16,479 bases of DNA from an uncultured Candidatus Saccharibacteria bacterium (GTDB taxonomy: Bacteria; Patescibacteriota; Saccharimonadia; Saccharimonadales; Saccharimonadaceae). Location of the stretch: assembly GCA_948868795.1 (NCBI GenBank), contig CAQRDK010000003.1, forward strand, positions 1-16,479, in the 5' to 3' direction. Position numbers and translations under genes: made by a program. This document shows positions 6,756 through 13,150 of the stretch, piece after piece. The notes beneath the pieces were generated by a model. The model was not told the DNA's origin and ran no database searches. It saw nothing but the letters and a program-made list of their open reading frames with translations. Every line of letters begins with the position of its first letter. Positions within the stretch are counted from its first letter, which is position 1.

Positions 6756-6761
6756 TATAAT
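6753..6761 (+). promoter_or_regulatory. mscL extended -10 promoter, leaderless spacing
   Basis: TGATATAAT ends 7 nt before the ATG at 6769. There is no Shine-Dalgarno between the box and the start codon. Confidence 0.6.
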
Positions 6762-6768
6762 ATATAGC

Positions 6769-7356
6769 ATGACTACAGAAAATACCTCCAACACCACCGA
6801 GCACAGCGCCTCCACCTCGACCGCTTCCCCGCAAGGTTTCATCGCAAAAATCGCCAAGAGCAACTTCATCCAAGAGTTCAAGGAATTCATCAACCGCGGC
6901 AGCGTCGTCGACCTCGCAATCGGTGTCGCCGTCGGTGGCGCCTTCACCGCCATCGTCAAATCCCTCGTCGATGATATCATCATGCCTATCACTAGCCTCC
7001 TCGCCGGCGGTCTCGACTTCTCTAGCCTCTCCCTCGACATCCCCAACATCTTCGGCGCCGACTCCGTCGCCCACATCGCCTATGGCAACTTCCTCCAAAA
7101 CGTCATCAACTTCCTCCTCGTTGCCCTCGTCATCTTCGTCATTGTCCGCACCATGAACAAACTTAACCGCGCAAAAGATGCCGAAACTGCCAAAGCTGAG
7201 GCTAAAGCCGAAGCTAAACATATCACCGACACCGCCAAGGCCCAAGCCAAAGCTAACGTCGAAGCCGAAGCCGACTACAAAGCCAAACAAGACGCCAAAG
7301 CCAAGCAATCCGCCGAAGCCAACAAAACCACCAAGTCCGTCACTTCAAAATCTTAA
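6769..7356 (+). CDS. mscL: Large-conductance mechanosensitive channel MscL
   Basis: This 195-residue protein forms the membrane-tension-gated channel that releases solutes on osmotic downshock. After a Ser/Thr-rich N-terminus (1-22) comes the family opening FIQEFKEFINRGSVVDLAIG. The first pore-lining helix is VAVGGAFTAIVKSLVDDIIMP. A periplasmic loop and a second helix (NFLLVALVIFVIVRTMNKL) follow. A typical MscL ends soon after the short C-terminal helix, but here about 65 further residues, almost all Ala, Lys, Glu and Gln, form a long charged cytoplasmic helix or coiled coil. The start is set by a TATAAT box 7 nt upstream, without a Shine-Dalgarno. A palindrome overlaps the promoter. Confidence 0.95.
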   Translation: MTTENTSNTTEHSASTSTASPQGFIAKIAKSNFIQEFKEFINRGSVVDLAIGVAVGGAFTAIVKSLVDDIIMPITSLLAGGLDFSSLSLDIPNIFGADSVAHIAYGNFLQNVINFLLVALVIFVIVRTMNKLNRAKDAETAKAEAKAEAKHITDTAKAQAKANVEAEADYKAKQDAKAKQSAEANKTTKSVTSKS

Positions 7357-7379
7357 TTCCGAAAACTACCACAAACTTG

Positions 7380-7408
7380 TTTCCATTCCATTCTTTTTAT
7401 GCTAAAAT
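7380..7408 (+). promoter_or_regulatory. Promoter of the candidate RNA gene
   Basis: TTTCCA (7380-7385) is followed after 17 nt by TAAAAT (7403-7408), preceded by TG and one base (extended -10). The expected start is near 7412-7415, at the foot of the RNA's closing stem. Confidence 0.55.
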
Positions 7409-7411
7409 AAA

Positions 7412-7615
7412 GTTGTCTAGTTTGCGAGACGCAAAATCTCGTCACGTTCTTTCAAGAGCCTCGGGCGCAACGATTAAGTTATCCGCTTAATCACAGATTT
7501 TGCGAAAATACTAGACATAACCGCAAAAGTAAGGTACAAAGTAGAATAAACTTACTAAGAGATTATTTGTTGTTAATGATCGTGATATTCACCTCATTAG
7601 CAACAATAATTTTTT
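7412..7615 (+). ncRNA. Candidate stand-alone structured RNA, about 200 nt
   Basis: This runs from a plausible promoter to a strong terminator with no convincing plus-strand ORF. A closing stem pairs 7414-7421 (UGUCUAGU) with 7510-7517. Inside it, 7430-7439 (CGCAAAAUCU) pairs with 7495-7504 over 10 bp, and GAUUAAG 7472-7478 pairs with CUUAAUC 7486-7492. A separate hairpin pairs AGUAAG 7528-7533 with CUUACU 7551-7556. It lacks the diagnostic motifs of RNase P RNA, SRP RNA and tmRNA, and its folding is not the rod shape of 6S RNA. It may be a trans-acting small RNA of an unnamed family. It lies between mscL and the second FISUMP cassette. Confidence 0.55.
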
Positions 7616-7688
7616 GCTCATTTTTCTCCCGACCCACCTTGCGGTTTTTCAGGAGTTCCACGAGTTTCAAAATCAGAGTTTTTATCAT
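7563..7688 (-). CDS. Possible 41-residue small protein
   Basis: The ORF starts MIKTLILKLVELLKN and ends NEVNITIINNK, with AAAGG 5 nt before the ATG. The first half is an amphipathic basic helix and the second half is beta-like. It overlaps the plus-strand terminator hairpin 7567-7615, so one of the two readings may be accidental. No promoter is visible on the minus strand, and hairpin 7719-7748 separates it from the FISUMP B transcript. No family recognised. Confidence 0.3.
   Translation of the reverse strand: MIKTLILKLVELLKNRKVGREKNEQKIIVANEVNITIINNK
7567..7615 (+). terminator. Rho-independent terminator of the candidate RNA
   Basis: TTGTTGTTAATGA (7567-7579) pairs with TCATTAGCAACAA (7594-7606) over 13 bp with one G-U, capped by GTGA/TCAC with a TAT loop. 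Six T residues follow at 7610-7615. Confidence 0.7.
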
Positions 7689-7718
7689 AATCGCCTTTCC
7701 GACAGCCACGATGTTTCC

Positions 7719-7748
7719 GTAAAAAGAGGCCAAAAAGCCTCTTTTTAC
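7719..7748. terminator. Bidirectional hairpin terminator
   Basis: GTAAAAAGAGGC (7719-7730) and GCCTCTTTTTAC (7737-7748) form a perfect 12-bp stem with a CAAAAA loop. The GC core followed by T5 on either strand fits a bidirectional terminator. On the minus strand it would end the FISUMP B transcript. Confidence 0.7.
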
Positions 7749-7917
7749 GTTCTCCGCCTCAGCCGCCGCCCCGCCAAATAAGTTAAGTCCGTTGGGTGAA
7801 CTTATAAGTTCTTCGATATCGAATTTTATCGTAAAAAAGGAATAAGATATGTGCTATATCGACAAAACTATAATATAAACTTATTTTGACGGTTGCGGAG
7901 GCCAGGGCGGAAAAAAC
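7749..7917. repeat. Long imperfect inverted repeat around FISUMP B tail
   Basis: The left arm 7749-7784 (GTTCTCCGCC...AAATAAGTT) is an imperfect inverted copy of the right arm 7878-7917 (AACTTATTTT...GGCGGAAAAAAC). The ends match best and the GC-rich middle is partly mismatched. The arms enclose a 93-nt AT-rich centre containing the AACTTATAAGTT and TCGATATCGA palindromes. Only the right arm plus the centre is conserved in the visible part of cassette A, because the window edge cuts that copy. Confidence 0.6.
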
Positions 7918-7919
7918 TT
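7805..7919 (-). repeat. Conserved 3' tail of FISUMP cassette B
   Basis: This is the second copy of the sequence at 1-111, in the same orientation relative to its FISUMP gene. It is separated from the gene's stop by an extra 106 nt (7920-8025) that copy A lacks. TCGATAT near its left end can pair with ATATCGA about 35 nt later. Confidence 0.7.
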
Positions 7920-7925
7920 GGCTTA

Positions 7926-8020
7926 CGTGAGTCGGTTGGATGCGACCATTTTTTATTTTTTGGTCGTCTTTTGACGCTCCGACCCCTGTTGGCTCACGAC
8001 CAATTTTTGAAAAATGGTCG
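7926..8020. repeat. Hairpin cluster specific to cassette B
   Basis: CGTGAGTC (7926-7933) pairs with GGCTCACG (7991-7998). Within it CGACCA (7943-7948) pairs with TGGTCG (7961-7966). A second hairpin, 7997-8020, has CGACCA/TGGTCG arms extended by T5/A5. The two CGACCA...TGGTCG hairpins look like copies of one unit. Directly downstream of FISUMP B, they may stabilise or end its message. Confidence 0.5.
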
Positions 8021-8025
8021 TCGTT

Positions 8026-9510
8026 TTACCGGGCTAGACAGCGGACGGAATGTCCCAGACGCCGTAAATTATTCGTGCGAGACGGATAAACATTTGCAGA
8101 ACCGTAAAACGCGAGATAATATACAAGATCAACCGTGGAAGCCGGCGTCGATGACCAATAGTACCCGCTACTTCCACCGTTCTCGAACAGGTAGTTCGCC
8201 CCCTGGCCGACGCCACCACCCCTCACAAAATATAGCGGAGCGCTTGTCATTTTCACTGCATCAGTTCCAATATTATACGCATTAACTAACCCACCAAAAC
8301 TACCAACCGCAATACTATTAGATTCTGGCAATCTCCACCCCCTCGGGCAAATCGACCCACTCGCCTGCCCGCTCGTTATCGTTCCACCAGTCCCCGCCGT
8401 CGCCGCATTCCATTGATAGTGATTGCCAAGAATGTAGTGCGCATCAATATCACCATTAGCGGAAACTGGCGTATCATGTGCAGTGAATTGATTAGGGCAG
8501 TTCGCCGCACTATTTTTGGCTGAGCCGCAGTCAGATGATATTGTAGGATTAGAAATCATATAATTCCCTAAGCTCCACGACCTCTGACCGGTATTATCAG
8601 TCAATATCGTTGAGCTATTTGCCACCGTCGCCGTCGTATATTCCGGCACCCAGTTCGTCGCCACATCACTATACTCGGGCGTAAGTGCTATACTCGTTGA
8701 CAAATCCAAATCCAAATTCTGTGTCATCCAGCATTTGCCGTCAGCAAGTTTGGAAACCCAGTAGTATTTGCCGTCACGGATATCTTTAAGCTGAACTTCT
8801 TCACCAACTTCACTCACCTCGCATACTGCGCTCGTCATATCTTGCATGTTAGTTATGGAACTTAGTCCAACTACTTCTAGCGGACTGCTCACAACCGACA
8901 AAGTGATTTGATTCTCATACGTATCTGCTGGCATTTGATTGTTGATATTTGCCGCAAAACCTAGCGCATAAGTCTTAGTAAGGGTAGAGGTAGTCCTCCC
9001 GCCAGCCTCCATTCGCATCCCACGGCCAGTTTCTACTGGCAAATAAGTCGCATTTGCCGGCACAGTTGTTCCTTCGCCATAATATATTCCCCAAGAATTC
9101 GCCGCTAAATCTTCATAACTTGTTGCCGACTTTATACTTTCTATCACTTCACCGCTATTCACACCGACAAGCCCCGTAGTCTTTGCGCCAATGTATATAG
9201 TATAGTCTTCCGCATTCTGGATCGTGACAGTTACCATCGCCTCCAGTTGTTTCTTCAACCCCGCCGCTGTAGTTGGTGTCATTTCTCCAGAAACTTCTGT
9301 TGGGGTGAAGGATATTTCTACGCGACTTTCGTTCGTATCGGCCTGAGCGACCGGCTCGCCTGTCTCCACAGAATCCGTCTCATCCCTAGAAACTTCCAAC
9401 GCACTCACCGACAAACTCCCTAGCGGGTTCACCAACAAAAATGCCAGCAGCAACAAGCCTAAACCGCTCGCACTCCCGGCAATATTAACTTTTCTTTGAC
9501 CTTTTAGCAT
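8026..9510 (-). CDS. Secreted FISUMP-domain protein B
   Basis: This 494-residue paralogue of the 119-1606 product also has no known specific role. The start at 9510 is set by AAAAGGAGGG upstream; the reading from 9552 only translates the ribosome site. A signal peptide covers about residues 10-34 (ASGLGLLLLAFLLVNPLGSL, then VSALEVS). A beta-rich N-terminal domain of about 180 residues follows, and then the FISUMP domain with GKYYWVSKLADGKCWMTQN, CPRGWRLPES, YYWSSTP and terminal HSVRCLAR. Similarity to protein A is highest from the domain start (MQDMTS) to the CP-GWRLP motif, and drops in the N-terminal domain and in the last 90 residues apart from YWSSTP and SVRC. The six cysteines are shared. 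No cell-wall anchor is visible. It has its own promoter and structured leader and follows the six-gene argS operon on the same strand. Confidence 0.9.
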   Translation of the reverse strand: MLKGQRKVNIAGSASGLGLLLLAFLLVNPLGSLSVSALEVSRDETDSVETGEPVAQADTNESRVEISFTPTEVSGEMTPTTAAGLKKQLEAMVTVTIQNAEDYTIYIGAKTTGLVGVNSGEVIESIKSATSYEDLAANSWGIYYGEGTTVPANATYLPVETGRGMRMEAGGRTTSTLTKTYALGFAANINNQMPADTYENQITLSVVSSPLEVVGLSSITNMQDMTSAVCEVSEVGEEVQLKDIRDGKYYWVSKLADGKCWMTQNLDLDLSTSIALTPEYSDVATNWVPEYTTATVANSSTILTDNTGQRSWSLGNYMISNPTISSDCGSAKNSAANCPNQFTAHDTPVSANGDIDAHYILGNHYQWNAATAGTGGTITSGQASGSICPRGWRLPESNSIAVGSFGGLVNAYNIGTDAVKMTSAPLYFVRGGGVGQGANYLFENGGSSGYYWSSTPASTVDLVYYLAFYGSANVYPSRTNNLRRLGHSVRCLAR

Positions 9511-9516
9511 CACAGC

Positions 9517-9525
9517 CCTCCTTTT
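9517..9525 (-). promoter_or_regulatory. Ribosome binding site of FISUMP B
   Basis: AAAAGGAGG stands 6 nt upstream of the ATG at 9510, in the same context as in cassette A. Confidence 0.85.
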
Positions 9526-9576
9526 AGGTAATGAACACCCCATCGGTATCATCCCGCAAAAGCTAATAAGCCCTAA

Positions 9577-9730
9577 TACAAAAACGACACCGCAAGGGTG
9601 TTACAACAAGTTATCCAACGGTCGTTTATACTTCCCGAGATACCTGCTCCTTACGGTGCCGTTCACATCCCGCGAAGTATAAATACATCAGATAAAAAAT
9701 CCGACCTTTTCAATAATAACTTGTTGTAAC
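9577..9730 (-). ncRNA. Structured leader RNA of FISUMP B (unknown family)
   Basis: This is homologous to the leader at 1684-1833. P1 pairs 9715-9729 with 9601-9615 (15 bp). P2 pairs 9702-9706 with 9620-9624 (5 bp plus two A-U). P3 pairs 9674-9683 with 9625-9634 (10 perfect bp of a sequence unrelated to P3 of copy A) and is extended by 9667-9672 with 9636-9641. The apical GGCACCGUAAGGAGCAG and the 3' CCUUGCGGUGUC (9586-9597) are identical to copy A and 12-bp complementary. P1 positions 9 and 10 and P2 positions 5 and 6 show double compensatory changes against copy A. Confidence 0.75.
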
Positions 9731-9736
9731 ATCCCC

Positions 9737-9745
9737 ATTATACCA
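9737..9745 (-). promoter_or_regulatory. Extended -10 promoter of FISUMP B
   Basis: TGGTATAAT on the minus strand predicts +1 at G9730, directly before leader stem P1, as in cassette A. Confidence 0.7.
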
Positions 9746-9796
9746 CAAGTCCAACCGATAAAAAACAAAAAACCAAAAACTAGCCCCTAAACCCCC

Positions 9797-10432
9797 CTAC
9801 CCCTTCAGCGCTCTCCCCTTGCACGTCGCCAAAACCATCGGAAACGTCGCAATATACACCGACTCATAAATCAAAATCAGCGGCGTGAACCAACTCCCCT
9901 GCGTCAAGTACCCCGTCACGCAAAACACCGCATACACCAAATACATCACGCACGCCGCCCGCGTCCCCGCGCTTGCCCGCCAATTCCCCGCCAGCATCGC
10001 CGCCGCGAGCATCATCATAATAAACATCATCCGCGAAGAAATCTCGTGCGCAAAACTAATCACGCTCCGCTGCCCGTTTATATCAAAATACCCGACCGGG
10101 AAAATCGACAGCAGAATCAACCCTACCACCATCAAAAACGCACAATAATAATATATCCGAAGCATATGCCAATCCTCCCCCAGCTTCCACAAGTATTTCC
10201 CCACCATCGCCACCACCAAAAAGTTCCCCAGCGCAAACAAAATCGCGCTCCAAGTCTCATACCCCACATACCGGCTAATCGACCTATCTAGCGACAAACC
10301 TCTCCCAAACACAAAACTATTAATCACCACCCCGAGCGTCGCCGTCGTCAAAAACACCGCCAACGCCAACCACAGCCCACCCTTCTTCGGCACCGTCACC
10401 GCCTCGACCTTCCTCGCAATCATCGTCCTCAT
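9797..10432 (-). CDS. Polytopic membrane protein, possibly DUF998-like
   Basis: This encodes 211 residues with about six hydrophobic helices: about 20-43, 61-80, 90-112, 128-150, 158-175 and 180-200. The loop DINGQRSVISFAHEISSR between helices 3 and 4 and the small overall size recall DUF998/FRAG1-type integral membrane proteins, but the match is only by general appearance. No catalytic motif is visible. It is the last gene of the operon, starting 5 nt after the YjbR-like gene; GAGGAG, inside that gene's end, lies 11 nt before the ATG. A second Met four codons in (MIARKV) could also be the start. Confidence 0.75.
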   Translation of the reverse strand: MRTMIARKVEAVTVPKKGGLWLALAVFLTTATLGVVINSFVFGRGLSLDRSISRYVGYETWSAILFALGNFLVVAMVGKYLWKLGEDWHMLRIYYYCAFLMVVGLILLSIFPVGYFDINGQRSVISFAHEISSRMMFIMMMLAAAMLAGNWRASAGTRAACVMYLVYAVFCVTGYLTQGSWFTPLILIYESVYIATFPMVLATCKGRALKG

Positions 10433-10437
10433 TGATG

Positions 10438-10761
10438 TTATTTCTCCTCTGTCAGTTCTTTCGTCATATTATAACTTAATCTCACTAAATCTTCCAGTTC
10501 CGCGTCCTCAAGTTGCCCGCTCGGCACAATTTCCACTCCGCCCCGCCCAAAATACCGACTTTCCATCACCGTCTCATACTTCTCGCGCAGCAACTTGCTG
10601 AGTTTCCCATCACACCGCACCTCAATCGTCTTCGGTCGCACCACCAAAAACGCCTTCCCCGAAACCTCAAAAACCGTATCCTCCCCCTTCTCTCCATGCT
10701 TTCTCTCAGAAAACTCCCCAATCCCCCCAATTTTTCCCACCCCAGAAATCGCATCAATCAT
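10438..10761 (-). CDS. MmcQ/YjbR-like protein
   Basis: This 107-residue protein resembles the MmcQ/YjbR (DUF419) family, whose members have a CyaY-like alpha/beta fold and a poorly known role. The matching parts are FEVSGKAFLVVRPKTIEVRC, corresponding to the central beta hairpin, and the C-terminal GQLEDAELEDLVRLSYNMTK, corresponding to the family's D-E-L-L-I-x-x-S-Y segment. The start at 10761 is preferred because it overlaps the orn stop as TAATG, a typical translational coupling. The longer reading from 10785 would overlap orn by 25 nt. The family assignment is moderate. Confidence 0.7.
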   Translation of the reverse strand: MIDAISGVGKIGGIGEFSERKHGEKGEDTVFEVSGKAFLVVRPKTIEVRCDGKLSKLLREKYETVMESRYFGRGGVEIVPSGQLEDAELEDLVRLSYNMTKELTEEK

Positions 10762-11312
10762 TACTTTAATTCTCCCGCATACCATTTCAATTCCTCAATC
10801 GACCCCCGAATATCATCCAACGCCCGGTGCGCCTCTCGCTTCGTAAACTTCTTCCCCCTCGCCCCCTCAAAATACACCTTCCACGCGCTCACGTCCAGCA
10901 TCCGATAATGTAGCCTCTCCGCCACCCTCGGCCACTCCCTGTCGATAAACTTCCGATCCTGGTGAATTGAGTTTCCCGCCAGAATCACTTCGCCAGAAGC
11001 CCCGAACCACTTATCCATAAACTTAAGTAGCTCATCTTCGACTTCCTTTGCGCTCTTCCCCTCCACATTCTGCTTCATCAACCCGTCCCGCGACTCCGCA
11101 TTCTTCTCCCAGAACCCCCCCACCATCCGCTCTTTCATCAGCTTCTCCGGCACCTTCACGACCGCCGTCATTTCCGCCGCCTCGCCGGCCTTCCCCTCAA
11201 TCGGCTCCAAATCCCACCCCGTCGCAATCGCCGCCAGCTCCAAAATCCGATCCTTCCCCGGATCCAGCCCCGTCATTTCCAAGTCAATCCACAAAAGCTT
11301 CGCTCTCTTCAT
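10761..11312 (-). CDS. orn: Oligoribonuclease Orn
   Basis: This 183-residue 3'-5' exoribonuclease of the DEDDh family degrades 2-5-nt RNA, including pGpG from cyclic-di-GMP breakdown. Exo I is WIDLEMTGLD (residues 8-17, with the catalytic D and E). Exo II is AGNSIHQDRKFI, and Exo III is HRALDDIRGSIEELK with the catalytic His and Asp. The typical YRMLDVSAWK segment is present. Length matches the family (about 180). Compared with E. coli Orn there is a small insertion at about residues 35-45 (EPIEGKAGEAAEM). The ATG follows directly on the argS stop codon (TAGATG), with GGAGGAG in the argS end as ribosome site, so the two are coupled. Confidence 0.95.
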   Translation of the reverse strand: MKRAKLLWIDLEMTGLDPGKDRILELAAIATGWDLEPIEGKAGEAAEMTAVVKVPEKLMKERMVGGFWEKNAESRDGLMKQNVEGKSAKEVEDELLKFMDKWFGASGEVILAGNSIHQDRKFIDREWPRVAERLHYRMLDVSAWKVYFEGARGKKFTKREAHRALDDIRGSIEELKWYAGELK

Positions 11313-13106
11313 CTACATCTCCTCCGGCACCTCAATCCCTAAGAGCCCCAGCCCATGCTCCATCACATTCAAGTACGCCTTCACCAACTGCGCCAGTTCC
11401 CCTTCGCGCTCACTCCCCGCCACCTTCACATTCTCGTAAAACCGCGAAAACTCCTGCGCCAATTCATACAAATACGTACAAATTTTGTTCGGCGCCTTCT
11501 CCGCCACCGCTTCCTGAATAACTTCCTTATACTGAATAACTTTTTTACTCAAATTCCGCACCGAAGCTACTTCAGAAGTATCTTGAGAAACACTTGCGGT
11601 AACTTCGTTACCCCGAGAGGAACTACTATTGCCGACCCTTTGAAGTACTTTCTTCGCCCGCACCGCTGAATACAAAAGATATACGCCCGAATTCCCTGTC
11701 GTCGAGACCGATTCCTGCGGATCGAACACAATATCTCCACCCATCTTATATTTCAAAAACGCATACTTGATCGCTGCCAGCACAATCCGCGAATCCGCCT
11801 CAGCACCCCCCAATATCTCTTGCACCATCTCCAGCACATCCACCGCCTTAAGGAAATTCCCCTTCCGCGACGACATTTTCACATTCCCCGGCAGCTTCAC
11901 CAGCCCGTGCGTCAAGTGCGACGTCCGCTCGACCAGCTTCGGCGCATACTCCGCCACGCTCACCAGCACCACCTTCATATATTCCGTCTGCTCATTCCCC
12001 GTCACGACCACCGACTCGTCAAAGTGCCAATCATCCCACTTCGTGAAAATCAGTCCCACATCCTTCGCTTCATACGTCGGCACCCCCTCCCGGTTAATAA
12101 ACACCCGCGTATGTAACCCCAGCTTCTCTCCGTGATAGACAATCGCCCCTTCACTTTCCTCATACACCGTCCCCGTATGTTCGCGCACTTCCTTCAAACC
12201 TCGCCCCGCGACCGACGATTCAGGATAATATTTATCAAACTTCACCCCAATTTTCGCATAAAAATCCTCAAAATACTGATAACTCAGCTCCCGCCCCCGC
12301 CAATACAACTCAACCAACTTCATCATCTCGACCGTCGACATCCCGAAATCTTCCGCCAGCGCCTCGATCTCCAGCCGTTCCTGCGACCGCTCCGCCCCCA
12401 ACTCCGCCACCGCATAAAACACCTTATTCAGCGCAACGATTTCCGCCTTCGCTTCCTCATTTTCCTCATACGCCTGCGTCCCCTCGACGTAACACTTCGC
12501 AATGTCCTCAATCTTCAGCTCATCCAGCGACACATTTTTCCGCGACAACGCCCACATCGTCTTCCCGACATGTAGCCCCACGTCCCCGCCAAAGTTCGCC
12601 CGCACCACTTTCGCCCCCGCGAGCTCCAAAATCCGCGAAATCGAATCCCCCACCACCGACGTATAGAGATGCCCCACATGTAGCACCTTGAACGGATTCG
12701 GGTCAGAAAACTCCGCCACCACCGTCTTCCCAGAATATTCACCCTGTGATATATTTCCACCAAGAAAATCCCCTACATTCCCCGCAATCACCCCTACTTT
12801 CTCCGCAAAATATTCGTCTGGTGATATAAAGTTCAAAAATCCTGGCGCCGCCACCGTGACCGTAAAGCCTTCCAAAGAAACATCCTTCGCCCCCTCGTCC
12901 GTCTCAATCTCTCCCGCATCCAGCCGCGCCTTAATCTCCTCCGCAATTATCATCGGTGCCTTATGCGCCACCTTCGCGAGCCGCATCGCCACGTTCGTCG
13001 CATAATCCGCCCCTGTCCCCTCTGGCGCGATCGTCACATCCGCTTCCAGCTCCACCCCATAAAGCGCATAAATTACTTTCTTCAAAACTTCCCGAATTTT
13101 TTCCAT
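11313..13106 (-). CDS. argS: Arginyl-tRNA synthetase
   Basis: This 597-residue class I synthetase charges tRNA-Arg. The N-terminal additional domain covers about 1-120 (YATNVAMRLAK, APGFLNF). The HIGH motif is HVGH at 143-146 within NPFKVLHVGH, and the KMSK motif is KMSSRKGN at 410-417. The C-terminal DALR anticodon-binding domain ends in the family-typical LGIEVPEEM. A Ser/Thr-rich segment at about residues 493-516 looks like an insertion between the catalytic and anticodon domains; its DNA contains the palindrome GGTAACTTCGTTACC (11600-11614). The start is set by AAGGAG 4 nt before the ATG. It lies 44 nt downstream of the DUF4097 gene and is followed without a gap by orn. Confidence 0.96.
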   Translation of the reverse strand: MEKIREVLKKVIYALYGVELEADVTIAPEGTGADYATNVAMRLAKVAHKAPMIIAEEIKARLDAGEIETDEGAKDVSLEGFTVTVAAPGFLNFISPDEYFAEKVGVIAGNVGDFLGGNISQGEYSGKTVVAEFSDPNPFKVLHVGHLYTSVVGDSISRILELAGAKVVRANFGGDVGLHVGKTMWALSRKNVSLDELKIEDIAKCYVEGTQAYEENEEAKAEIVALNKVFYAVAELGAERSQERLEIEALAEDFGMSTVEMMKLVELYWRGRELSYQYFEDFYAKIGVKFDKYYPESSVAGRGLKEVREHTGTVYEESEGAIVYHGEKLGLHTRVFINREGVPTYEAKDVGLIFTKWDDWHFDESVVVTGNEQTEYMKVVLVSVAEYAPKLVERTSHLTHGLVKLPGNVKMSSRKGNFLKAVDVLEMVQEILGGAEADSRIVLAAIKYAFLKYKMGGDIVFDPQESVSTTGNSGVYLLYSAVRAKKVLQRVGNSSSSRGNEVTASVSQDTSEVASVRNLSKKVIQYKEVIQEAVAEKAPNKICTYLYELAQEFSRFYENVKVAGSEREGELAQLVKAYLNVMEHGLGLLGIEVPEEM

Positions 13107-13150
13107 ATTTCTCCTTCATCATCGCGACTCGCCCGACCTCGCGCCGCAAC

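Noticed and set aside
7749..7919. Integron attC-like recombination site
   Set aside because: GTTRRRY-like heptamers occur (GTTGGGT, GTTAAGT), but no properly placed RYYYAAC partner is found and there is no integrase in the window.
9586..9602. T-box motif, because of ACCGC and GGGTG words
   Set aside because: The words are in the wrong order and on the strand opposite to the downstream gene, and no specifier-loop stem is present.
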